The notes below the pieces were generated by a model. It worked only from the letters and a program-made list of their open reading frames with translations. It was not told the origin of the DNA and searched no databases. From positions 1-64,000 of the forward strand of contig JAXMFB010000012.1 of the NCBI GenBank assembly GCA_046347945.1: a stretch of 64,000 nt of DNA. Reading direction: 5' to 3'. This stretch comes from Zeimonas sp046347945. GTDB lineage: Bacteria; Pseudomonadota; Gammaproteobacteria; Burkholderiales; Burkholderiaceae_E. The position numbers and the translations under genes were made by a program. This document shows positions 25,011 through 36,270 of this stretch, in pieces; the stretch's first letter is position 1, and every line of letters begins with the position of its first letter.

Positions 25011-25715
25011 ATGGGTGTATCGGAGCGACGCAAGCGCGAGCGCGAGGCGCGCCGCGGAGCCATTCTGGACGCGGCGCGCGACGTCCTGCTCAGCCAGGGA
25101 CTCCGCGGCACCACCACGAAGGAGATCGCCGGACGCTGCGAGCTGTCCGAAGCGACGCTGTTCTTCTACTTCCACAGCAAGGACGAGATCCTGCTGTCGT
25201 TGATCTTCGAGAGCATCGGCTTCTGGGCCGAAGGACTCGATGCACTTGCTGCCAGGGCGCTGCCGCCCGCGGCCCTGCTCGACGCGATATGGGAGTTCCA
25301 CGAAGAGGTCTACCGCGAACACCCCGAGTATTTCGTCATCTCCGCGTATCTTGCACAGCCCCAGGTGCTGGAGAACGTCTCGGCCGAGGTCAAGGAGGAG
25401 ATCGCGCGTCGCTCGGGCGAGAACTTCCGCCGCCTTCGGCAACTGCTCGGGCAGGTCGACGGCGACACCACCGGCGGCGTGCTGGCTGACCTGATCTGGT
25501 CGCTGTTTCTCGGCCTTACCATCAGCGAGGCATCGCGGGCCAATCTCGGCTACGGCCGAGCCAACGAGCGCCTGCAGACCCGGGCCCGCGTGTTCGACGT
25601 GGTCCGGCGCGGTTGCGGCTTCGGACGCGACGACGCCGAGGCTGCGGTCGAGGCATCCCAGGGCGCAGCGGCACGCAGGACGCAGCATCGACGCAGCACA
25701 AGGAGCGAGAAATGA
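25011..25715 (+). CDS. TetR-family transcriptional regulator
   Basis: A 234-residue regulator. The N-terminal HTH is clear (residues about 17-62: AARDVLLSQGLRGTTTKEIA, then ELSEATLFFYFHSKDEIL). A helical ligand domain follows and a basic C-terminal tail that overlaps the next gene (ATGA). It is embedded in the catabolic operon, so it likely senses an acyl-CoA or acid of the pathway and represses the cluster. Candidate sites are the dyads at 7283-7301 and 19693-19703. Confidence 0.88.
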   Translation: MGVSERRKREREARRGAILDAARDVLLSQGLRGTTTKEIAGRCELSEATLFFYFHSKDEILLSLIFESIGFWAEGLDALAARALPPAALLDAIWEFHEEVYREHPEYFVISAYLAQPQVLENVSAEVKEEIARRSGENFRRLRQLLGQVDGDTTGGVLADLIWSLFLGLTISEASRANLGYGRANERLQTRARVFDVVRRGCGFGRDDAEAAVEASQGAAARRTQHRRSTRSEK

Positions 25716-26770
25716 TCGCCAGGCAGATGCGCGCGGCTCGCTTGCACAAGGCAGGCATGCCGCTCTCGATCGAGACAGTTCCCGTTCCGGAGCCGGGGCC
25801 CAATCAGATCCTGCTCGAGGTTGCGGCCTGCGGCCTGTGCGGCACCGACATCCATCTCGCGGTCGAGGGCGACATCCCGGTCGCGCGCGTGCCGATCACG
25901 CTCGGGCACGAGGCGGCCGGCACGATCGCGGCGCTGGGCGAAGGAGTCAGCAGCTTGGCGCTGGGCCAGCGGGTCGCGCTTTTCCCGTCACCCGTCTGTG
26001 GCAGGTGCCGCTTTTGCCGCGTCGGACGCGAATCGCTTTGCGAGGCAACGCAGGCCTACGGCATGTCCGCCGACGGTGCGCTCGCCCAGTACGTGGTCGC
26101 ACCGGCATTCGGTGTCATCGCGATTCCCGACGAGGTCGATTTCGCCACCGCGGCCATCGTCACCGACGGCGTCTCCACGCCGCTGCACGCGCTGCGCTCG
26201 CGTGGTGCGCTGCGCGCCGGGGAGGCGGTGGCGATCGTCGGCTGCGGCGGCCTGGGCGCGCATGCGATCCTGCTGGCCCGCATGATGGGAGCGGGCTTCG
26301 TCGCAGCGATCGACACGCAGCCCCAGGCACGCGAGCGCGCCGTCGAGTTCGGCGCCGACCTCGCCATCGATCCGGGCGAGGAGTCGAACCCGGGCCGTGC
26401 GATCCGCGCCCGATTGGGGCGCGGCGTCGATCTGGCGCTCGAATTCGTCGGCCGCCCGGAAACCGTCGACATGACGTTGCGCTGCCTGGACACCGGAGGT
26501 CGTGCGGTACTGGTGGGCGTAGGGCCCGGGCGCGCGACGCTGCCGCCTCTGGTGAGTTTCGTCGCGCGCGAGCATTCGGTGATCGGCTCGTTCGGGATGG
26601 ACAAGCGCGACATCGCAGACCTGTTCGCGCTCGTCGCGCGGGGGCGGCTCGATCTTTCGCGCTCGGTCACCCGGTCGTACCCGCTGGCTGGCGTGAACGA
26701 GGCGCTCCGCCACCTGGCGAGCAAGGATGCCGGCGTGGTGCGACTCGTGATCGAGCCCGGGCGCCTCTGA
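25712..26770 (+). CDS. Zinc-dependent alcohol dehydrogenase (MDR family)
   Basis: A 352-residue dehydrogenase. Catalytic zinc ligands are visible in CGLCGTDIHL and GHEAAGTI. The structural zinc cluster is CGRCRFCRVGRESLC. The NAD-binding motif is IVGCGGLGAHAILLARMMG. It oxidises a hydroxy intermediate or alcohol, possibly the hydroxyacyl product of the crotonases. It overlaps the TetR gene by ATGA and is the last gene of the operon. Confidence 0.92.
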   Translation: MIARQMRAARLHKAGMPLSIETVPVPEPGPNQILLEVAACGLCGTDIHLAVEGDIPVARVPITLGHEAAGTIAALGEGVSSLALGQRVALFPSPVCGRCRFCRVGRESLCEATQAYGMSADGALAQYVVAPAFGVIAIPDEVDFATAAIVTDGVSTPLHALRSRGALRAGEAVAIVGCGGLGAHAILLARMMGAGFVAAIDTQPQARERAVEFGADLAIDPGEESNPGRAIRARLGRGVDLALEFVGRPETVDMTLRCLDTGGRAVLVGVGPGRATLPPLVSFVAREHSVIGSFGMDKRDIADLFALVARGRLDLSRSVTRSYPLAGVNEALRHLASKDAGVVRLVIEPGRL

Positions 26771-26783
26771 CATCTCGACCTGC

Positions 26784-26890
26784 CAGGCCGCGCAGCGGCG
26801 GCACCCGGCCGGCACGTCGTTTCGACCTGCCCGGTCGATGTCGCGGTAGCGCGGGTGGCGCATCCGCGGCTGCGTCATGAACGAGGCGAA
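26784..26890 (-). pseudogene. Remnant copy of the egtB 3' end
   Basis: On the minus strand this stretch encodes FMTQPRMRHPRYRD...RAGRNDVPAG, the last conserved block of EgtB-like proteins. It aligns without gaps to 29901-30001, with about 9 differences in 101 bases. Nothing of the upstream part of the gene is present. The two copies have the same orientation and flank the copper module, so this is either a target duplication-like scar or the remains of a recombined egtB paralogue. Confidence 0.75.
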
Positions 26891-26926
26891 GACCACGTTG
26901 GCGTCCGGGGTTCCCGCCGGGCCGTC

Positions 26927-26957
26927 TTGACCTTCCAACAATGGGAAGGTGGAAGCT
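26927..26957 (+). promoter_or_regulatory. CueR-type copper-responsive promoter of copA
   Basis: The -35 TTGACC (26927-26932) overlaps a dyad ACCTTCC-N7-GGAAGGT (26930-26950), the standard CueR/HmrR box. A weak -10 (about 26952-26957) follows at the long 19-base spacing of MerR-family promoters. The gene for the matching regulator is directly downstream of copA. Confidence 0.85.
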
Positions 26958-26997
26958 GTCGGTGTCTCGAACCCATGCTTCCACGGAGGCCACCGCC

Positions 26998-29406
26998 ATG
27001 ACCGCCCTCGTCGCACCGAGCACCCTGAAGGACTTCAAGCTTCCGATCGAAGGCATGACCTGCGCGTCCTGCGCCGTGCGCGTCGAGAAGGCGCTGAAGG
27101 CGCTGCCGGGCGTCGAGGCGGCCACGGTCAATCTGGCCACCGCAGAAGCCACGGTCCGGGCGTCCGCGGCCCTGGTGGCCGACGCGCTCGTCGGCACCGT
27201 TCGCAAGGCCGGCTACGACGTCCCGATCCGACGAGTCGAGCTTCGGGTCGAGGAAATGACCTGCGCCTCGTGCGTCGCCCGGGTGGAAAAGGCCTTGCTC
27301 GCGGTCCCCGGTGTTTCGGCGGCGTCGGTGAACCTCGCGACTGGCAAGGCCGCGATCGACGCGCTGGCGAACGTATCGTTCGCGACGCTGGCGGCCGCCA
27401 TCGGGAAGGCCGGGTATTCGGCCAGCGCGGTCGAGGCGACGCCTGCCGCGCCGGCCGGGCGGGGGCTTCCGACATGGTGGCCCGTTCTCGTCGGCGCAGT
27501 GCTGACGCTGCCGCTGGTGTCGCCGATGCTGCTGCAGCCGTTCGGAATCGACTGGATGCTCGGCGGCTGGGCGCAACTCGCGCTCGCCACGCCGGTGCAG
27601 TTCTGGCTCGGTGCGCGCTTCTACCGCGCCGGCTGGAAGGCGGCGAGGGCCGGGGCCGGCAACATGGACCTGCTCGTGGCCCTGGGCACCAGCGCCGCCT
27701 ACGGCCTCTCGCTCTACCTGCTGTGGAGGCACGCCGGCCACGGCATGCCCCATCTGTATTTCGAGGCGTCGGCCGCGGTCGTCACGCTGGTGCTGCTGGG
27801 CAAGTGGCTCGAGGCACGCGCCACGCGTCAGACTGCCGACGCGATCCGCGCGCTGAATGCGCTGCGACCGACGGTCGCCCGCGTCCTCGTCGACGGCGAC
27901 GAAGTCTCCACGCCGGTCGAGCAGCTCGCGGTGGGCGATGTGGTCGTCGTCCGCCCGGGCGAGCGGATACCGGTCGACGGCGAGATCGTCGACGGGCAGA
28001 GCCACGTCGACGAGTCGCTGATCACGGGCGAGAGCCTTCCGGTGCCCAGGTCAGCCGGAGGCCAGGTGACCGGGGGCTCCGTGAACGGGGAGGGCTTGCT
28101 GCACGTGCGCACCGCGGCCATCGGCGCCGAGACCACGCTCGCCCGCATCATCCGGATGGTCGAGTCGGCGCAGGCTGCGAAGGCGCCCGTGCAGCGCATC
28201 GTCGATCGTGTCAGCGCGGTCTTCGTCCCGGTGGTTCTCGGCATCGCGCTGGCGACGTTCGCCGGCTGGGTCCTCCACGACGGCAACTGGGAGCAGGCGC
28301 TGGTCAGCGCCGTGGCGGTGCTCGTGATCGCCTGCCCGTGCGCGCTGGGCCTCGCCACACCGACGGCGATCATGGCCGGCACGGGCGTGGCTGCGCGACA
28401 GGGCATCCTCATCAGGGACGCCGAAGCCCTGGAGGTGGCCCACTCGGTGACCGCCGTCGCATTCGACAAGACCGGCACGCTGACCGAGGGCAGGCCTTCG
28501 CTCGTCGCGATCGAGGCCGCCGACGGATTCGACCGGGACGAGGTCCTGCAGCTCTCGGCCGCGCTGCAGAAGGCCAGTGACCACCCGCTGGCGCACGCGG
28601 TGATGGACAAGGTTCGCGTCCTGCGCGTGGGCGTGCCTGGCGCGCGTGACGCCAGGACGCTGCCCGGCCGGGGCGTGGAAGGCACGGTGCGGGGCCAGCG
28701 CATCGCGCTGGGCAGCACCCGCCTGATGAACGAGTGGGGCGCCGATCCCGGCGCGCTGCTGATGAAAGCGCAGCGCCTCGAAGGGGAGGGCGCGACCACC
28801 TCCTGGCTGCTGAGCCGCGACGGCGATGTCGCCCGGGTTCTGGGGCTGCTCGCCTTCGGGGACATCGTCAAACCCGCTTCCCGCCAGTCGGTCGCGCGCC
28901 TGCGCGAGCTCGGCATCAGGACCGTCATGCTCACGGGAGACAACGCGGGCAGCGCTGCGGCGGTGGCGCGCGAACTCGGCATCGACGAGGTCCGCGCGCA
29001 GCTGTTGCCTGGCGACAAGGCATCCGTCGTGCAGCAGTTGCGCGACCAGGGGCACGTGGTGGCGATGGTCGGCGACGGCATCAACGACGCTCCTTCGCTC
29101 GTGGCTGCGGATGTCGGGTTGTCGATGTCGACCGGCACGGATGTCGCGATGCAGGCCGCGGGCATCACCCTGATGCGCGGCGATCCGCGCCTGGTGGCCG
29201 ATTCGTTCGACGTTTCGCGCCGCACCTGGTCGAAGATCCGGCAAGGCCTGTTCTGGGCCTTCGCCTACAACGTCCTGGGTATCCCGCTCGCGGCATTCGG
29301 CATGCTCAGCCCGGTCATCGCCGGAGCAGCCATGGCCTTCAGCAGCGTGAGCGTCGTGGCCAATGCGCTGACGCTGCGCCGCTGGCGTGGCGCTGCGGCA
29401 GCATGA
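26998..29406 (+). CDS. copA: Copper-exporting P1B-type ATPase
   Basis: The 802-residue product starts at ATG 26998 behind a GGAGG site. Two N-terminal heavy-metal domains carry GMTCASCAVRVEKAL and EMTCASCVARVEKAL. The transmembrane metal site is CPCALG (CPC), the phosphorylation motif DKTGTLTEG, the actuator TGES, and the nucleotide-domain HP motif is in DHPLAHAV. This is the complete layout of Cu(I) exporters in the inner membrane. The CueR box upstream and cueR downstream make copper the confident substrate. Confidence 0.96.
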   Translation: MTALVAPSTLKDFKLPIEGMTCASCAVRVEKALKALPGVEAATVNLATAEATVRASAALVADALVGTVRKAGYDVPIRRVELRVEEMTCASCVARVEKALLAVPGVSAASVNLATGKAAIDALANVSFATLAAAIGKAGYSASAVEATPAAPAGRGLPTWWPVLVGAVLTLPLVSPMLLQPFGIDWMLGGWAQLALATPVQFWLGARFYRAGWKAARAGAGNMDLLVALGTSAAYGLSLYLLWRHAGHGMPHLYFEASAAVVTLVLLGKWLEARATRQTADAIRALNALRPTVARVLVDGDEVSTPVEQLAVGDVVVVRPGERIPVDGEIVDGQSHVDESLITGESLPVPRSAGGQVTGGSVNGEGLLHVRTAAIGAETTLARIIRMVESAQAAKAPVQRIVDRVSAVFVPVVLGIALATFAGWVLHDGNWEQALVSAVAVLVIACPCALGLATPTAIMAGTGVAARQGILIRDAEALEVAHSVTAVAFDKTGTLTEGRPSLVAIEAADGFDRDEVLQLSAALQKASDHPLAHAVMDKVRVLRVGVPGARDARTLPGRGVEGTVRGQRIALGSTRLMNEWGADPGALLMKAQRLEGEGATTSWLLSRDGDVARVLGLLAFGDIVKPASRQSVARLRELGIRTVMLTGDNAGSAAAVARELGIDEVRAQLLPGDKASVVQQLRDQGHVVAMVGDGINDAPSLVAADVGLSMSTGTDVAMQAAGITLMRGDPRLVADSFDVSRRTWSKIRQGLFWAFAYNVLGIPLAAFGMLSPVIAGAAMAFSSVSVVANALTLRRWRGAAAA

Positions 29407-29437
29407 ACGGTATCGTCGGGACTCGAGGAGCGTGACC

Positions 29438-29899
29438 ATGAACATCGGCGACGCTGCCGGCGCCTCCGGCGTATCGGCGAAGATGATCCGCCACTACGAA
29501 AGTGTCGGGCTGCTGCCCCGCGTGAGCCGCACGCAAGCCGGCTACCGGCAGTACGCCGACAAGGACGTGAGCGTGCTGCGGTTCATTCGCCACTGTCGCG
29601 ATCTCGGCTTCTCCCTCGACCGGATCCGCGAGCTTCTCGACCTCTGGCAGAACCGCAGGCGTTCCAGCCGGCAGGTCAAGTCGCTGGCCCAGGCGCACAT
29701 GGCGGAGCTGGACGAGAAGCTGAAGGATCTCCAGCAAATGAAGGCCACGCTCGAGCACCTGGTGCAATGCTGCCATGGCGATGACCGGCCCGACTGCCCG
29801 ATCATCGAGACGCTCGAATCCGGGGGCCGGGTCGCCGCCGGGCAGGCGGCACGCAGCGGTCACTCACGCGCAGGGTTGCGACGCCGCGGGCGCCGGTGA
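29438..29899 (+). CDS. cueR: Copper-responsive MerR-family regulator (CueR)
   Basis: The 153-residue product starts with NIGDAAGASGVSAKMIRHYE, the CueR-type winged helix. The copper loop near the end is CHGDDRPDCPI, with the two cysteines separated by seven residues as in CueR. A GAGGAG site precedes the ATG, 31 bases after copA. The tail beyond the copper loop is longer than usual and basic. Its last 36 bases overlap the convergent egtB end, near the copper module border. Confidence 0.93.
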   Translation: MNIGDAAGASGVSAKMIRHYESVGLLPRVSRTQAGYRQYADKDVSVLRFIRHCRDLGFSLDRIRELLDLWQNRRRSSRQVKSLAQAHMAELDEKLKDLQQMKATLEHLVQCCHGDDRPDCPIIETLESGGRVAAGQAARSGHSRAGLRRRGRR

Positions 29900-31116
29900 A
29901 CAGGCCGCGCAGCTGCGGAACCCGGCCGGCACGTCGTTTCGGCCTGCCTGGAAGAAATTGCGGTAGCGCGGGTGGCGCATCCGCGGCTGCGTCATGAACG
30001 ATGCGCCGCGCAGCACCGGCCGGCCGTCGAACCACGGGGCCGAGTAGTCGCGGTAGGGGTGGGCGACGAAGCCGGGGAAAGGCTCGAAGGGGCTGCCGGT
30101 CCATTCCCAGACGTCGCCCCAGCGGAAGCGCTGCGGCTGCGTGACGGCGGCGCGCTCCCACTCGGCCTCGGTGGGCAGTCGGCGGCCGGCCCAGCGACAC
30201 CATGCCTGCGCCTCGTGCAGGGTCAGGTGGCAGGCGGCCTCGGCCGGGTCGAGCGCCTGCCAGCGGCCGTGGCGCCACCGCTGCCAGCCGTCGCCGGCGC
30301 GTCGCAGGTACCGCGGGGCGCGGGCGCCCGATTGCGATAGCCACTGCCGGCCCTCGTCGGTCCACCAGTGCGGCCGGGCGTAAGCGCCGGCCTCGACGAA
30401 GGGCAGGAATTCGGCCCAGCGCACCGCCTGCGCATCGATCTCGCAGGCCGGCACGGTGCGCTCGGTCGCCGGGCGCTCGTTGTCGAAGGCGAAACCGCGT
30501 GGGTCGCTGCCCAGCGACCAGGTTCCGCGTCGAAGCGCAGTGCGTCGGGCGGCGGCGGCAGCGCGCGCGGCTGCCAGCGTGGGTCGTCGATCGCGATGCC
30601 CAGCCCCTGCGCCATGTACAGCGCGGCTTCGTGGTGCATGTCCTCGTGCAGCAGCGCCAGGCGGAAGAAATAGAGCGCGTCGTCCTGCTCGGGTGCGTCG
30701 GCCAGCAGGGCGAGCGTTCGGTCGAGCTGGCGCCGCAACTGCGCCCGGGTCGTGTCGGCGTCGGGCAGCGGCAGCCGCCAGCGGCTGTCGTGCGGCACGC
30801 GGCCGGAGTGGTACAGCGCATCAGCGTCGGCGGGCTCCGCGGCGGCGCGCGGCGCGTCGGGGTCGGCGCGCACGCCACGGTCGCGCTGCGGATTGCGCTG
30901 CACCCAGTACGCCTGGAACCAGCCGACGTGACCCAGCTCCCACAGCGGCGGATTGAGCTCGGCGCGCAGCGGCACCCACAGGTCGGGAAGGGCGTGCTCG
31001 CAGGTCGCGAACGTCGCCAGCGTGTCGACGCGGCTCGCCTGCAGCGCCAGCGCCAGCGCGTCGCGCCCGCCGTGGCGGGCCACGGCGGCTTGCGTCGTCG
31101 GGCTCGGGTCGCGCAT
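29864..31116 (-). pseudogene. EgtB/SenA-like sulfoxide (or selenoneine) synthase, single-base frameshift
   Basis: The N-terminal DinB-like part has LNPPLWELGHVGWFQAYW and the iron-binding LLHEDMHHEAALYMAQG (HxxxHxE). The formylglycine-enzyme-like C-terminal part has CRWAGRRLPTEAEWERA, FRWGDVWEWTGSPF and FMTQPRMRHPRYRNFFQAG. The two halves are in different frames. Around 30520 one base appears missing, since the expected EPWSLGSDPRGFAFDNE reads through only after a shift. The enzyme family joins a sulfur or selenium donor to hercynine. The N-terminal style seems closer to SenA-like proteins than to classical EgtB, but no egtD, senB or senC is in the window. It may be an assembly error rather than decay. 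Confidence 0.75.
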
Positions 31117-31341
31117 CGAAGCTCCATCGCCTTCGTGGCACTCGCGCCGGTGGGCTGTCCCGATCGGCATCGGGTGCGGCGCCGGCTGCGCGCCGGTTGT
31201 CGGGAGCTTACCGCGCGAGCGACCGCCGCGCCCGCCCGCGTGGCCGCAACGCGCGCCGGGTTAACATCGCGGCACCGACGACCCCTGATTCGAGCCCGGC
31301 ACCGCGCCGACGATGGCGCGCCGCCCCTCCCGCAACGTTCC

Positions 31342-32472
31342 ATGACCCACCGCATCACCGTTCTCGGCGCAGGCTTCGCCGGCCTGTCGACCGTGCATGC
31401 GCTGCGCCGTCGCGATCCGCGCGTGCAGATCACGCTGGTCGCACCGCGGCCCGAGCTGCACTACCTGCCCGGCATCATCTGGATTCCCAGCGGCCTGCGC
31501 ACGCGCGAGCAGCTGGTCGTTCCGCTGGACCGCTACTTCGACCGGATGCGCGTGCAGTTCCGCGCAGCCGAGGTCACCGGATTGCGCGAAGGCGGACGCG
31601 TCGTCGAGACCACTTCCGGCGACGTGGCCAACGACGCGCTGGTGATCGCCACCGGCGGGCGCTTCATCAAGAAGCTGCCCGGCATCGAGCACGCGATCAC
31701 GCCCTGCGAGGGGATCGCCGCGGCCGAGCGCATTCGCGACCGGCTGCGCGAGATGCAGGGCGGCACGATCGCGCTCGGTTTCGCCGGCAACCCGAACGAG
31801 CCGTCGGCGATGCGCGGCGGCCCGATGTTCGAGTTCCTGTTCGGAATCGACGCGCAGCTGCGTCGCGAGGGCCGGCGCGAGCGTTTCGAGCTGGTCTTCT
31901 TCAGCCCCGCCGCCGAGCCCGGCAACCGGCTCGGCCCGAAGGCGGTCAGGCACCTGCTGGCCGAGATGGGCCGGCGCGGCATCCGCACGCACCTCGGCCA
32001 CAAGCTCGAGCGCTTCGGCCCGGACCGCGTGGTCACCCAAGGCGGCGAGTTCCCCACCGACCTGATCCTCTTCATGCCCGGCATGACCGGCAACGCGTGG
32101 TTCGACGCCACCGACCTGCCGCGCTCGGCCGGCGGCCTGGTGCAGGCCGATGCGCACTGCCGCGTGCCGGGGCGCGAACGCGTCTACGTCGTCGGCGATT
32201 CGGGCAGTTTCCCCGGCCCCGACTGGATGCCCAAGCAGGCCCACATGGCCGACCTGCAGGCGGCCGCGGCGGCGGCGAACCTGCTCGGCGACCTGAACGG
32301 CCGGCCAGACAACGAGACCTTCAAGGTCGAGCTGGTGTGCATCGTCGATGCGATCGATCGCGGCACGCTGGTCTTCCGCGACGTGCGCCGCAACGTGCTG
32401 CTGCCGTCGGCGCGGGTGTTCCACTGGGCCAAGCGGGCCTTCGAGTGGAACTACCTGCGCCGCTACCGCTGA
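31342..32472 (+). CDS. FAD-dependent pyridine nucleotide-disulfide family oxidoreductase (SQR-like)
   Basis: The 376-residue flavoprotein starts at ATG 31342. An N-terminal FAD motif is VLGAGFAGLSTVHALRRRDP, a second-domain segment is LVIATGGRFIKKLPGIE, and a C-terminal FAD block is RVYVVGDSGSFPGPDWMPKQAHMA. The overall layout is like sulfide:quinone reductases and type II NADH dehydrogenases. The cysteines expected for sulfide oxidation are not clearly in place, so the donor is uncertain. It sits 8 bases before a truncated globin gene with which it is likely co-transcribed. Confidence 0.8.
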   Translation: MTHRITVLGAGFAGLSTVHALRRRDPRVQITLVAPRPELHYLPGIIWIPSGLRTREQLVVPLDRYFDRMRVQFRAAEVTGLREGGRVVETTSGDVANDALVIATGGRFIKKLPGIEHAITPCEGIAAAERIRDRLREMQGGTIALGFAGNPNEPSAMRGGPMFEFLFGIDAQLRREGRRERFELVFFSPAAEPGNRLGPKAVRHLLAEMGRRGIRTHLGHKLERFGPDRVVTQGGEFPTDLILFMPGMTGNAWFDATDLPRSAGGLVQADAHCRVPGRERVYVVGDSGSFPGPDWMPKQAHMADLQAAAAAANLLGDLNGRPDNETFKVELVCIVDAIDRGTLVFRDVRRNVLLPSARVFHWAKRAFEWNYLRRYR

Positions 32473-32480
32473 CGCCGCCG

Positions 32481-33008
32481 ATGCCCGATGCGTCGAACCG
32501 GCCCGCCCGGGCGGCCACCCAGGCCAGCGTCTACGAGCGTATCGGCGGCGCCGCCGGCGTGCGGGCGCTGGTCGATCGTTTCTACGAACTGATGGACGAG
32601 CTGCCCGAGGCCTGGCGCGTGCGGCGGCTGCACCCGGAAAGCCTGGCGGGCAGTGCCGACAGCCTGTTCAAGTTCCTCTGCGGCTGGTTCGGCGGCCCGC
32701 CGCTGTACGTCGCCGAGCGCGGCCACCCGAGGCTCAGGATGCGGCACCTGCCGTTCGCGATCGGCCCGGCCGAGCGCGACGAATGGCTGCTGTGCATGCG
32801 CCAGGCGCTGGCCGAGCAGGTGAAGGACGATGCACTGCGCGCAGGCGTCGACCGCGCCTTCACCGAGATGGCCGACCACATGGTCAACACCACGGCGAGC
32901 GACGTCCGCGGGCGTGCGGCGGAGGAGGTGGGAGAGGGCGCGAGAGAGGGCGCGGGCGAAGGTGCGGAACAGGGAACCACGGGAGGCGATCGCCGGCACT
33001 CCAGCTGA
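32481..33008 (+). CDS. Group II truncated hemoglobin
   Basis: A 175-residue protein whose core (residues about 18-135) is a 2/2 globin. It has YERIGGAAGVRALVDRFYEL, LFKFLCGWFGGPPLY and RLRMRHLPFAIG, with the proximal His in the RHLPF segment. Group II globins bind O2 or NO. The last 35 residues are low-complexity Glu/Gly-rich and not part of the fold. The reductase-like gene 8 bases upstream could reduce it. Confidence 0.9.
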   Translation: MPDASNRPARAATQASVYERIGGAAGVRALVDRFYELMDELPEAWRVRRLHPESLAGSADSLFKFLCGWFGGPPLYVAERGHPRLRMRHLPFAIGPAERDEWLLCMRQALAEQVKDDALRAGVDRAFTEMADHMVNTTASDVRGRAAEEVGEGAREGAGEGAEQGTTGGDRRHSS

Positions 33009-33065
33009 TCGCCCGCGTCGCCCGAGGTCCGGCGAACGGGCCCCGGGCAAGCAGCGTCGGCGACG

Positions 33066-33269
33066 TCAGGCCGACTGGATGTTGGACGCCTGCTTGCCTT
33101 TCGGGCCCGCGACGACGTCGAACTGGACCTTCTGACCTTCCTTCAGCGTCTTGAAGCCGTTCATCTGGATCGCGGAAAAGTGCGCGAACAGATCCTCTCC
33201 TCCATCGTCGGGGGTGATGAAGCCGTACCCCTTGGAATCGTTGAACCACTTGACGGTGCCTGTAGCCAT
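33066..33269 (-). CDS. Cold-shock protein (CspA family)
   Basis: This is 67 residues with the RNP motifs KGYGFITP and DLFAHFSAI in the usual places. It is a single OB-fold RNA chaperone. It is divergent from clpS-clpA, an arrangement common in beta- and gammaproteobacteria, and convergent with the globin gene. The long upstream gap may hold a structured 5' leader, but none was resolved. Confidence 0.96.
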   Translation of the reverse strand: MATGTVKWFNDSKGYGFITPDDGGEDLFAHFSAIQMNGFKTLKEGQKVQFDVVAGPKGKQASNIQSA

Positions 33270-33587
33270 GCCTGCCTATCCTTCAATGCCAATGGACAAG
33301 GTCGGCCAGACTCGAGGCTGCAGAGAACGGGGCGCGATGCGCCGGGGTCTCACTGACACGACCATCTCGGTGCTCCGGCGTCTTGAAAGCCGTGGCGCTG
33401 CCCCCCAACTTCGCGTTGTCATCGAAGAACGGTTCCAGCGGTAAAGACCCCGGATAGCGCTCGGATTCTTTGGCAAAAATGTTCCTTCGTCAAGGGTAGT
33501 CCGGCAAAACCCTGACAGCTTCGTGAACGCGGTCACGGTCGTCGGAAAAGGCCTCCGATCCGTTGTTGCATGGGGTGGACGACTCGC
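33270..33587. other. Divergent intergenic region between csp and clpS
   Basis: About 320 bases with no supported gene. The end contains the clpS promoter-like TTGCAT (33566) and TAGAAT (33588). No terminator or strong dyad was noticed. The part next to csp may be its regulated leader. Confidence 0.4.
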
Positions 33588-33593
33588 TAGAAT
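33588..33593 (+). promoter_or_regulatory. -10 element of clpS placed for a leaderless transcript
   Basis: TAGAAT lies 7 bases before the clpS ATG at 33601, with TTGCAT 16 bases upstream as a possible -35. Transcription would begin at or next to the start codon. The short run GGGG between them could instead be a minimal ribosome site for an upstream-initiated RNA. Confidence 0.45.
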
Positions 33594-33600
33594 GGGGTTC

Positions 33601-33905
33601 ATGGCGACACGGCAAGATCCCTCCACGGTTCTGGAGCGAAAGGAATCGCGGCTGAAGCCGCCGCCGATGTACCAGGTGATGTTGCTGAACGACGATTTCA
33701 CCCCGATGGAGTTCGTCGTCAGCGTGCTGCAGAAGTTCTTCGGCATGGGCCGCGAAAAGGCGACGCAGGTCATGCTGAGGGTGCACCGGGAGGGTCGTGG
33801 CGTGTGCGGGGTGTATCCGCGCGACGTGGCATCCACGAAAGTCGAGCAGGTTAGCAGTTACTCACGCCAGCATCAGCATCCGCTGCAGTGCGTGATGGAG
33901 GAAGC

Positions 33906-33909
<4 letters not shown>
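33601..33909 (+). CDS. clpS: ClpS, adaptor of the ClpAP protease
   Basis: The 102-residue product has PPPMYQVMLLNDDFTPMEFVV, VMLRVHREGRGVCGVYPRDV and ASTKVEQV, all conserved ClpS blocks that form the N-degron pocket and ClpA contact. An in-frame ATG three codons earlier (33592) overlaps the -10 element and is less likely. The stop overlaps the clpA start (ATGA). Confidence 0.97.
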
Positions 33910-36215
<2,306 letters not shown>

Positions 36216-36270
36216 CACGCGGCCCGCGGCGGCAACCCGCTGCAGCCGCGTCGATCGAGCGTTCCCGTTC

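Noticed and set aside
26784..26890. IS or transposon end flanking the copper genes
   Set aside because: The repeated DNA encodes the conserved EgtB C-terminus, has no terminal inverted repeats and no transposase was found nearby.
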